A stretch of DNA of 6,809 nucleotides, from assembly GCA_021798075.1 (NCBI GenBank), contig JAJZYO010000107.1, positions 1-6,809 on the forward strand, written 5' to 3'. The DNA comes from Actinomycetes bacterium (GTDB taxonomy: Bacteria > Actinomycetota > Acidimicrobiia > Acidimicrobiales > Palsa-688). Both the position numbers and the translations under genes were made by a program. The notes under the pieces are model-generated. The model was not told the origin of the DNA, ran no database searches, and was given only the letters and a program-made list of their open reading frames with translations. This document shows positions 1-5,706 of the stretch, piece after piece (the stretch's first letter is position 1; the number at the start of each line of letters is the position of its first letter).

Positions 1-10
1 AAGTAACGGA

Positions 11-53
11 GGGCCCGTCACTTTGAGACCTGCCGCGGTCTCGTGGTCACCGG
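11..53. repeat. 43-base direct repeat, copy 1, with internal hairpin
   Basis: Identical over 43 bases to 84-126; the identity stops at both ends (A versus G before, C versus G after). It contains a perfect inverted repeat, GAGACC (25-30) and GGTCTC (37-42), around a 6-base loop, so it could form a small stem-loop in DNA or RNA. There is no T run after the stem, so it is not a classic intrinsic terminator. Only 10 bases lie upstream of it in the window, so further copies to the left cannot be excluded. The function is unknown. Confidence 0.85.
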
Positions 54-83
54 CGCTCGCCGGCCGGTTCGATCCCGGCACAG

Positions 84-126
84 GGGCCCGTCACTTTGAG
101 ACCTGCCGCGGTCTCGTGGTCACCGG
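84..126. repeat. 43-base direct repeat, copy 2, with internal hairpin
   Basis: Second perfect copy of the 11-53 sequence, offset by 73 bases (43-base unit plus a 30-base spacer at 54-83). Its stem is at 98-103 and 110-115. The spacer contains GCCGG-TTCGATC-CCGGC (63-79), which has the shape of a tRNA T-arm, but no matching 5' acceptor or anticodon arm is visible. Two copies are too few to call an array. Confidence 0.85.
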
Positions 127-152
127 GGACGGCGCTGCACCGACTTGCGGGT

Positions 153-204
153 GAAGCCCCTGGTGGGATGGCCAGAAGCCAATGGCCTGGGGCCGGCGGG
201 CTTC
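153..204. repeat. nested inverted repeats downstream of the reductase gene
   Basis: GAAGCCC (153-159) is complementary to GGGCTTC (198-204). An alternative stem pairs GCCCC (156-160) with GGGGC (189-193), and inside lie short stems such as TGGC (169-172) with GCCA (178-181). The element begins 37 bases past the stop of the minus-strand reductase gene, so it would form in the 3' untranslated part of that mRNA. It may protect the RNA end or help termination. No U tract follows on either strand, so intrinsic termination is not shown. Confidence 0.35.
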
Positions 205-240
205 GACCGGTGGCGGCCCCTGTCTTATCCAGATGCGCCG

Positions 241-1074
241 TCACGCCTTTGGTCGCGCGCGCAACCTGAGGAACAGGTAGCTGTCCTCCTCTAGGACGTG
301 AGCAAGCTCGAGCTTTACGAGCTGCGTCAAGGGCTGGCTTCGAAATATGCGCTCACCGCTCGCGTGGGTGCGCGCGAGCCAGACGCCCCCGCTACCGAGC
401 CAGCCGCCCGTTAGAACGCCCCCCACGCTGCCCGCAAGCTGGGGGGAGAGGGTGAGGCAGAGCTCGTGCACCAAGCCGGCGGCAGCGAGGCCGGCATTGA
501 GCGTGGGGCCGCCTTCGCAAAGAATGTGGCGCATGCCTTCGGCGGCGAGCGCCTGGACGGCAGAGGGCAGGTCAACCGAGCCGGCGCCTGCCGTCAGGAC
601 GTCGGCAACTTCCCGTGCGCGGGCCAATTTGGCCGCGTCCGCAGATCCAGGGGCGATCACGATCGTCCTCGGACAACGCGATGCGAAGAGCCTGGAGCCC
701 CAGTCGATGTCGAGCGACCGGGTGACCAGGGCGATGGGTGGGAGGTGAGCCTGCCCACGTTCCTCGCGGGCCAACTGGATATCCTCGGGGAGCTCAACAG
801 GCCCGTAGCGTTCGATCCTCGCAGTGCCGGCTCCAACGAGCACGACGTCGCAAAGGGACCGGAGCACCGCGAAGAGGAGCTTGTCGGCGGGACCCCCGAG
901 CCCTCCCGAGCGGCCTCCGACGGCGATCGCTCCATCGAGGCTCGAGATCATGTTCACCCGGACGAAGGACCCCAGTTCAGCGTTCTGTAGGTCGGACGAG
1001 TAGGCCTCGAACAGGTTCACCCGGTCGGAAGGAAGCGGGAGCAGTGATCTCATATTCAACTGCTGCAGTGCCAT
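241..1074 (-). CDS. RibD C-terminal-domain (pyrimidine reductase-type) protein
   Basis: A 277-residue protein of the RibD_C / dihydrofolate reductase-like fold. In RibD proper this domain uses NADPH to reduce the ribosylamino-pyrimidine intermediate of riboflavin synthesis. Visible family marks are NMISSLDGAIA (41-51), the GGLGGPADKLLF to LVGAGTARIERYG stretch (57-91) expected around the nucleotide-binding site, and the C-terminal ILCEGGPTLNAGL segment with LSPQLAG (184-215). The N-terminal zinc deaminase domain of full-length RibD is absent, so this is a stand-alone reductase. Such actinobacterial proteins are usually labelled pyrimidine reductase family, and the true substrate is often untested. 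The start is ATG at 1074; no clear Shine-Dalgarno precedes it, and an in-frame ATG at 1053 (residue 8) is an alternative. It diverges from moeA. The family call is firm and the exact reaction is not. Confidence 0.88.
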   Translation of the reverse strand: MALQQLNMRSLLPLPSDRVNLFEAYSSDLQNAELGSFVRVNMISSLDGAIAVGGRSGGLGGPADKLLFAVLRSLCDVVLVGAGTARIERYGPVELPEDIQLAREERGQAHLPPIALVTRSLDIDWGSRLFASRCPRTIVIAPGSADAAKLARAREVADVLTAGAGSVDLPSAVQALAAEGMRHILCEGGPTLNAGLAAAGLVHELCLTLSPQLAGSVGGVLTGGWLGSGGVWLARTHASGERIFRSQPLTQLVKLELAHVLEEDSYLFLRLRARPKA

Positions 1075-1116
1075 GCAGCTGCTCGAAAGGTTAGCTGGCG
1101 AGCCGAGGCACCTCGC

Positions 1117-1122
1117 TACTAT
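1117..1122 (+). promoter_or_regulatory. candidate -10 element for moeA (leaderless start)
   Basis: TACTAT fits the actinobacterial TANNNT -10 pattern. Exactly 6 bases separate it from the GTG at 1129, so transcription would begin at or very near the start codon and give a leaderless mRNA. No Shine-Dalgarno is visible before 1129, which is consistent. The -35 region is weak; TTAGCT at 1091-1096 is poor and 20 bases away. The hexamer also lies in the 54-base divergent gap shared with the reductase gene. Confidence 0.45.
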
Positions 1123-1128
1123 GGCGCC

Positions 1129-2418
1129 GTGCCGCGACCCGGAGGGAGAGCCAGCGGAAGCGGGCTGGTGAGCATTGACGAGGCTCGCCGGCGTGTCCTG
1201 TCAAGCTGCCGGCGTCTTAGCCCGCGCGAGTTCCCTGCTTCGGAGGCCCTGGGCCTGGTGCTGGCCGCCTCGGTGCGTTCCGAGGAGCCGTTGCCTCCCT
1301 TCGCCAACTCAGCCATGGACGGCTATGCGGTGCGCTCGTCAGATGTCGTCAGCGTGCCTGCCAGGCTACGCGAGGTAGGCGCGGTCATGGCTGGCGACCT
1401 GCCGGGGGCGGTGGCTGTGAAGGAAGGCGAGACGGCCCGCATCATGACAGGGGCGCCATTGCCCTCTGGAGCGGACGCCGTGTGCATGGTCGAGCACTCC
1501 CACCTCGAGGACGGCTGGGTTGTGGTCGAAGAGGCCGTTAGGGCCGGCACCCATGTGCGCCCAGCCGGCGACGACATCGAAGCCGGTGAGGAAGTGTTCG
1601 TCGCCGGGGACCAGCTCGGTGCCTCCCACCTGGCAGTCCTGGCGGCGATCGGTGCGGGCAGCGTGCTCGCCTACCCCCGGCCGCGGGTGGGCGTCTTGTC
1701 GACGGGCGACGAACTGGTCAGCGGGCCTGGTCCGCTTCCGCCCGGCAAGCTGAGGGACAGCAACCGGCCGGGGTTGTTGGCACAGCTCCGTGCCGATGGC
1801 TTTGAAGCGGTGGACTTGGGCACCGCGGCCGACGACGCCGCTGTGCTGGCGCGCCGGCTCGCCGAAGCTGCTGAGCGCTACGACGCAGTCTTGACGAGCG
1901 GGGGCGTGAGCATGGGGGAGCGCGACCTGGTAAAGGTAGTCTTGGGCCAGCTCGGCGGCCAGCAGGCTTCTTGGCTCCAGGTTGCGGTCAAGCCTGCCAA
2001 GCCGCTCGCCTTTTCCACTCTGGCGCCCCGTGGCACGCCCGTCTTTGGCCTGCCAGGAAACCCCGTGTCCGCGTTCGTTTCGTACGAGCTGTTCGCCAGG
2101 CCTGCTCTCCGTTACATGGCAGGCCACTCCCGCCTCGGGCGCCCTAGCCTGCGGGCGCTCTCAGCGGAGCCGCTCCGGCGCGTGCCCGATGGCAGGCTCC
2201 ACCTGGTCAGGGTCATTCTCTGGGTAGACGGCGGTCAGTTGTCCGTACGGCCGGTCCGCGGCCAGGGTTCCCACCAGCTGCGCTCGTTGGCTCAGGCCAG
2301 CGCGCTTGCCCTCGTCCCCGATGGGGACGGGCTCAGCGCAGGGGACGAGGTCGAAGTTTGGGTGCTCGACGAAGGCCCGCTGGCCGGCGGGGAAAGTTGG
2401 GCGCCGAGCCAGCCATAA
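1129..2418 (+). CDS. moeA: molybdopterin molybdenumtransferase MoeA
   Basis: A 429-residue cytosolic enzyme that inserts molybdate into adenylylated molybdopterin to complete the molybdenum cofactor (family knowledge). Motifs run in the expected order: PPFANSAMDGYAVRS (56-70), MTGAPLPSGADAVCMVE (106-122), the MoCF-binding domain signatures STGDEL (191-196), DSNRPGL (210-216) and TSGGVSMGERDLV (256-268), KPAKPLAF (288-295), then GLPGNPVSAFVSYELF (307-322), with a C-terminal beta domain after about residue 340. The length is normal for MoeA. GTG at 1129 is chosen because a good -10 lies 6 bases before it. An in-frame GTG at 1168, preceded by GGAAG (1156-1160), would give a more typical N-terminus beginning VSIDEARRRVL and cannot be excluded. 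A molybdoenzyme gene lies about 3.3 kb downstream. Its stop is 3 bases from that of the convergent ctaG. Confidence 0.95.
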   Translation: MPRPGGRASGSGLVSIDEARRRVLSSCRRLSPREFPASEALGLVLAASVRSEEPLPPFANSAMDGYAVRSSDVVSVPARLREVGAVMAGDLPGAVAVKEGETARIMTGAPLPSGADAVCMVEHSHLEDGWVVVEEAVRAGTHVRPAGDDIEAGEEVFVAGDQLGASHLAVLAAIGAGSVLAYPRPRVGVLSTGDELVSGPGPLPPGKLRDSNRPGLLAQLRADGFEAVDLGTAADDAAVLARRLAEAAERYDAVLTSGGVSMGERDLVKVVLGQLGGQQASWLQVAVKPAKPLAFSTLAPRGTPVFGLPGNPVSAFVSYELFARPALRYMAGHSRLGRPSLRALSAEPLRRVPDGRLHLVRVILWVDGGQLSVRPVRGQGSHQLRSLAQASALALVPDGDGLSAGDEVEVWVLDEGPLAGGESWAPSQP

Positions 2419-2421
2419 GGC

Positions 2422-3486
2422 TCAGCCGTCTTGGTCTCCCCGGCGGTTCCTCGGGGCACGTCCGGGGACGAAACCAGCCTTGGCCCTCCACATGTCCTCC
2501 CATGTGGAGTTGCCGGGCTGCAAAAGCGGCTTGAACCTGTCGCCGATCACCATTGGCCGCGGGTTGGGTGGACGTTCCGCGAGGAGGAGCGCGGAGGCAG
2601 GCGGCCCAGCGAGAGCTGGTTTCGGGCGTCGCCTTGGTGCAGGCTGTTCGACCAGCTCAGCACGAGCGTCAGCTCGTTTGGCAGCACGTTCATCTGCGTG
2701 TACCCAGGCCCAGAGGACCGGGATCAGGCCGAGGAGCGTGGAAAGCTCCGTCGCCGCCCAGAGCAGGCCGCCGCCCCAGTGCGAGCCGGAAAGGCTGTAC
2801 ATCGACGCCTCGGGGTGTTTCGACATCATGATGGCAATCCCGAGGAACGACTCGAATGGCACCGCGAGTGACAAGTTGAGGATTTTCGCACCGGGCCCCA
2901 TCCGCCAGTGGACGATGGGGTCGACCTCGACGATCGGCCACCAGTAGAAGCAGCCCCCAAGCAGGAACAGGATATTGATGGCATCCATGAGGGCCATGTG
3001 CTCCATGGCGTAGTTGACCGCCGGGGTGAGGAAGAAGGCAAACATCGCGCCGAAATAACCGAACCACACCGGCACCGGGTGGCTTGCCCAGGCAAAGGGC
3101 CGCGAGTGGAGCACTCTCCTCCAGGCGCGCTTGGCCCAGTTGGGGCCTGCCTGCAGCAACAGCGTAGAGGGTGCGCCCATGGCCATAAGAGGCGGTGCAA
3201 CCGTCATCAAGAGCAGGTGTTGGACGATGTGCGCCTGGAAGTAAGAGTTGGTGAAGGTGGACACCGGCGACTGGAGCGCGAGGTCGACGGCGAGCAGGCC
3301 GGCGAAGAACGAAATGGTGCGTCGCCCGCTCCAGCGCCTCCCCCGGGCCGCCAGGCGCCAGTCGCCTCGCAGGTAGAGGTAGCCGGCTACCAAGACCCCA
3401 GCAGCTACGCAGATGGCGAAGGGGCTCCAGTCCCAGGCAGTGAAGACCGTGTGGATATCGAACTTCACCGGCTTCATTTCCGGCAT
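2422..3486 (-). CDS. ctaG: caa3-type cytochrome c oxidase assembly factor CtaG
   Basis: A 354-residue integral membrane protein of the Caa3_CtaG family, which is needed to form active caa3-type oxidase and is thought to serve the CuB centre. About seven hydrophobic segments are visible (roughly 22-38, 57-73, 88-112, 138-155, 163-185, 202-222, 237-262). Family marks include QSPVSTF, the paired histidines in AHIVQHLLLMTVAPPLMAMG (H86, H90), and MEHMALMDAINILFLLGG followed by YWWPI (H163 and 181-185). Residues 263-354 form a basic, proline-rich, probably soluble tail, longer than I expect for the family. The ATG at 3486 is supported by GGAG (3493-3496, minus) 6 bases upstream. It lies 142 bases downstream of the SCO fusion gene on the same strand, so the two may be co-transcribed, although a promoter candidate sits in the gap. 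Confidence 0.93.
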   Translation of the reverse strand: MPEMKPVKFDIHTVFTAWDWSPFAICVAAGVLVAGYLYLRGDWRLAARGRRWSGRRTISFFAGLLAVDLALQSPVSTFTNSYFQAHIVQHLLLMTVAPPLMAMGAPSTLLLQAGPNWAKRAWRRVLHSRPFAWASHPVPVWFGYFGAMFAFFLTPAVNYAMEHMALMDAINILFLLGGCFYWWPIVEVDPIVHWRMGPGAKILNLSLAVPFESFLGIAIMMSKHPEASMYSLSGSHWGGGLLWAATELSTLLGLIPVLWAWVHADERAAKRADARAELVEQPAPRRRPKPALAGPPASALLLAERPPNPRPMVIGDRFKPLLQPGNSTWEDMWRAKAGFVPGRAPRNRRGDQDG

Positions 3487-3492
3487 GTAGTG

Positions 3493-3496
3493 CTCC
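3493..3496 (-). promoter_or_regulatory. ribosome binding site of ctaG
   Basis: On the minus strand GGAG stands 6 bases before the ATG at 3486, a standard spacing. It decides the start in favour of 3486 over the in-frame ATG at 3477. Confidence 0.65.
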
Positions 3497-3531
3497 GCTC
3501 AGGTGTACCTAACATCTCTCTTCTCCAAGAC

Positions 3532-3560
3532 ACCCTATGCCCCCAAGCGAGGCATGTCAC
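3532..3560 (-). promoter_or_regulatory. candidate promoter for ctaG
   Basis: On the minus strand GTGACA (3560-3555, five of six bases of the TTGACA consensus) is separated by 17 bases from TAGGGT (3537-3532), a TANNNT -10 common in actinobacteria. Transcription would start near 3525 and leave a leader of about 40 bases before the ctaG ATG. This would allow ctaG to be expressed without the upstream SCO fusion gene. The match is by eye only. Confidence 0.4.
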
Positions 3561-3628
3561 CCAGACGACCCGTATGGATGGGTACCGACAGGAGGCGTGG
3601 TGCCGAGCCCGCCACGACCTAGCAGCGG

Positions 3629-5635
3629 TCATCGACCTGGCTTGCCAGGGAGGAGCCCCTCGACGACATCAACAAGGTTGCCAACGAAAGACGACTTGGA
3701 CGCTGCGGTGGCTGGCCCGGGGTCCGTCCCGATGTCGTAGCGGACGTGCCCTGCGGGGCCGATCACGTAGGCGTACTCGCTGTGGTCGAGCATCGCGCCT
3801 TCCGGCAGGTGGCCCGGGGTCGCGCCCAGCACCCTCCAGGCGTGCTCGAGCTGAGGCAGCGCACCGGTCAGGTAAGACCAGTTGTGCAGTCCCTGGAGAC
3901 CCTCTTTGCTGTCGAAGGCCAAGAGGAACTCGCGACCCACGTAGCGGGCGTTGGCGTCCAGCGCGACGAGCTCGACGTGTCCTTGTCTCGCCGTTCCGAG
4001 CTGGCGGTCGACCTGCTTTAGCTCCTCTGCGATCACCGGGCATTGGTTTGTGCAGACGGGGTCGAGGAACGTGATCACCACAACCTTTCCCCGCAGCCCC
4101 CCAAGCGAGACCGGCTTGCCGTACTGGTCCACGAGGCTGATGGCGGGGGCGGGGAAGTCGACTGCGTGGTTGGGCCCGTTGATGGCCTCGTTCAGAAGTG
4201 GAGTGGCGTCGGGGCTCGTGGTCGCAAGCGCAGCCGGTGCCGAGCCGACCAGCATGACTGCGAACGCGCCTGCCGCGAGGACGCAGCGCAAGGTGTAGGC
4301 CGGGTTGGCGGCCCATCGCCCTCGCCACCCGAACTGGGCTGGCCCAGGCCCTGCCGGCCCCGCCGCTCCAGCTGCGCCCGCCAGCGCCTGTGCCACCGGT
4401 GGCGTCTGTACCACCGCCGGCGCCGGCAGCCTCGTCATAGCCACATATCCCGCGGCTAGCAGCAAGACCATCGGGGGCATGGTGTTGGGGTCGGTTCCTA
4501 CTCCCCCGAGGAACCCGAGGTCCTGTACGAGTACCCAGGTCGCGCCACAAAGGACGGCCCCGGCGAGGAGGCCCACGAGTACCGGACGCCGGTGACCCAG
4601 GGCGAGGAGGGTGCCCGTCGCAAACAGCCCGATCACGACGAACAGGTTGACCCCCCACCCATGGGCAGCGTCAAAGGAGGCGAACGAACCCACCCACGAC
4701 GCTAGGACGTGCGGCTGGGGGGTAGCCGACATTTCTCGGAGCATGCTCGTCAAGGTGCCTGGAGGGGTGCGAGGAGCCGGCTGGCCCTGCCAGAACCCAC
4801 GTCCCGGCCACGCCTGGAGCACCGCCATTCCCATCCAGAAAAGCCCCGTTGCGCGCAAGAGCCATCGGCCGAGGCGAGGTCCTTCCCAGCTTCTCTCGGG
4901 CAGGGCGACGAGGGCGCCTGCGACCCCATAGATGAGCACGGCGCCCGGCAGGCCGAAGAGCCAGCTCTGGCCAGGCGAGAAGATCCCTCCGAAGGCCTCC
5001 CCACCTGCCCAGATGACGGCCGCCCAGCCGGCGCTCGCCACGCCCGCGAGGCGCGACCACGGGCCTTTCGAGGCGGCCAGGAGCCAGACGCCCAGGCCGA
5101 CCTGGATCCAAACGGCCGCCGCCGGGACGGCGACGGGGTGGTAGCTCCAGAAGCTCGCCAGCATCTCGTCTATGTGCTGCACCCAACTCGGCGAGCTCGC
5201 TGCCGCAGGCTCGATGACGCTCGAGGGCATCCGCAAAGGCATCGAGGCCTGGGCCTGCAAGATGCCGTCGAAGAGCCAGAGGACCCCGAAGCCGACCCTG
5301 AGCAAGTGCCGCCCTGGTGCCTCCTCCACCGAAGCTCCCTCTACCGGAGCTCCCTCTACCGGAGCTCCCTCTACCGGAGCTCCCTCTACCGGAGCTCCCG
5401 TCACAGCCTCGGTCGCGACAGCTTCGACCGTACTGGCCGCGGCGGCCAGACGCCTGGTCCCGTTGGCTGACCGCTCGTAGGCCTGGCGGAGCTGGGCGGA
5501 GCGCAGCAGCGCCCACGCCAGCAGGACGACCAGGGCAATGCCGGCGACGACCAGGCCTTGGCGGAGCAGTTGGGAGTAGAAGGCCGAGACGATGGTCGGG
5601 TTGTTGGCCTGGAGGCCTGTGCTCATGCCAGGCAC
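3629..5635 (-). CDS. membrane protein fused to a C-terminal SCO1/SenC copper-chaperone domain
   Basis: A 668-residue polytopic protein. Residues 24-46 are an anchor helix. Residues 80-104 are a GAPVE-type repeat linker. Residues 111-402 hold about eight hydrophobic segments that look like two copies of a four-helix module (DoxX-like in shape, family not proven). An Ala/Pro/Gly linker (403-437) and a last helix ending in PAALA (448-471) resemble a signal peptide that has become internal. Residues 485-668 are a SCO1/SenC thioredoxin-fold domain with the copper ligands C528 and C532 in CTNQCP and the conserved histidine H618 in DHSEYAYVIGP, so it appears complete. SCO proteins help build or reduce the CuA site of cytochrome oxidase outside the membrane, which fits the ctaG neighbour. 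Start: GTG 5635 has weak support (a poor -10 six bases upstream; AGGAAAGG 16 bases away), and ATG 5626 is a reasonable alternative. The SCO call is firm; the membrane part is unnamed. Confidence 0.9.
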   Translation of the reverse strand: MPGMSTGLQANNPTIVSAFYSQLLRQGLVVAGIALVVLLAWALLRSAQLRQAYERSANGTRRLAAAASTVEAVATEAVTGAPVEGAPVEGAPVEGAPVEGASVEEAPGRHLLRVGFGVLWLFDGILQAQASMPLRMPSSVIEPAAASSPSWVQHIDEMLASFWSYHPVAVPAAAVWIQVGLGVWLLAASKGPWSRLAGVASAGWAAVIWAGGEAFGGIFSPGQSWLFGLPGAVLIYGVAGALVALPERSWEGPRLGRWLLRATGLFWMGMAVLQAWPGRGFWQGQPAPRTPPGTLTSMLREMSATPQPHVLASWVGSFASFDAAHGWGVNLFVVIGLFATGTLLALGHRRPVLVGLLAGAVLCGATWVLVQDLGFLGGVGTDPNTMPPMVLLLAAGYVAMTRLPAPAVVQTPPVAQALAGAAGAAGPAGPGPAQFGWRGRWAANPAYTLRCVLAAGAFAVMLVGSAPAALATTSPDATPLLNEAINGPNHAVDFPAPAISLVDQYGKPVSLGGLRGKVVVITFLDPVCTNQCPVIAEELKQVDRQLGTARQGHVELVALDANARYVGREFLLAFDSKEGLQGLHNWSYLTGALPQLEHAWRVLGATPGHLPEGAMLDHSEYAYVIGPAGHVRYDIGTDPGPATAASKSSFVGNLVDVVEGLLPGKPGR
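5334..5400 (-). repeat. 15-base tandem repeat coding for GAPVE units
   Basis: Four perfect 15-base copies (5334-5348, 5349-5363, 5364-5378, 5379-5393; plus-strand unit GCTCCCTCTACCGGA) are followed by 7 bases of a fifth and preceded by a degenerate copy at 5319-5333. Read on the minus strand in the SCO fusion gene they give GAPVE repeated, then GASVE and EAPG (residues 80-107). Because the unit is a multiple of three, copy-number changes keep the frame. The segment lies between the first helix and the membrane module and is probably a flexible linker. Confidence 0.9.
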
Positions 5636-5693
5636 GCATCTATCTTGGTTAGCCTTTCCTCATAGCCTCAAGTCGGGGCTAGCACCAGATGTC

Positions 5694-5699
5694 GAGGAG
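5694..5699 (+). promoter_or_regulatory. ribosome binding site of the FdhF/YdeP-type gene
   Basis: GAGGAG lies 7 bases before the ATG at 5707. This strong Shine-Dalgarno favours 5707 over the in-frame ATG at 5689, whose upstream region shows only a weaker G run. Confidence 0.7.
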
Positions 5700-5706
5700 C
5701 CGTGCC

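Noticed and set aside
54..90. Partial tRNA gene suggested by the T-arm-like GCCGG-TTCGATC-CCGGC
   Set aside because: The bases after it would need a 5' acceptor strand close to CCCCTGT, which is not present upstream, and no D-arm or anticodon arm can be drawn.
11..126. CRISPR array
   Set aside because: Only two copies with one spacer are visible, the 43-base unit is long, and no cas gene is in the window. It could be reconsidered only if more copies lie to the left.
47..244. 65-codon minus-strand frame whose GTG start overlaps the TGA of the reductase gene
   Set aside because: It runs through the inverted repeats and the second 43-base repeat and ends inside the first, has no recognisable domain and no convincing ribosome binding site; the amino-acid make-up looks like translated structured non-coding DNA.
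1366..2127. 253-codon minus-strand frame opposite moeA
   Set aside because: Antisense shadow of a well-supported gene in high-GC DNA; no domain and low-complexity Arg/Gly/Ala composition.
3598..3616. GTGG...CCAC inverted repeat downstream of the SCO fusion gene as a terminator
   Set aside because: Only four pairs with an 11-base loop and no T run on the minus strand; too weak to report.
2908..4074. 388-codon plus-strand frame opposite ctaG and the SCO fusion gene
   Set aside because: It spans two clear minus-strand genes and their gap, and the translation is Arg-rich and without recognisable motifs.
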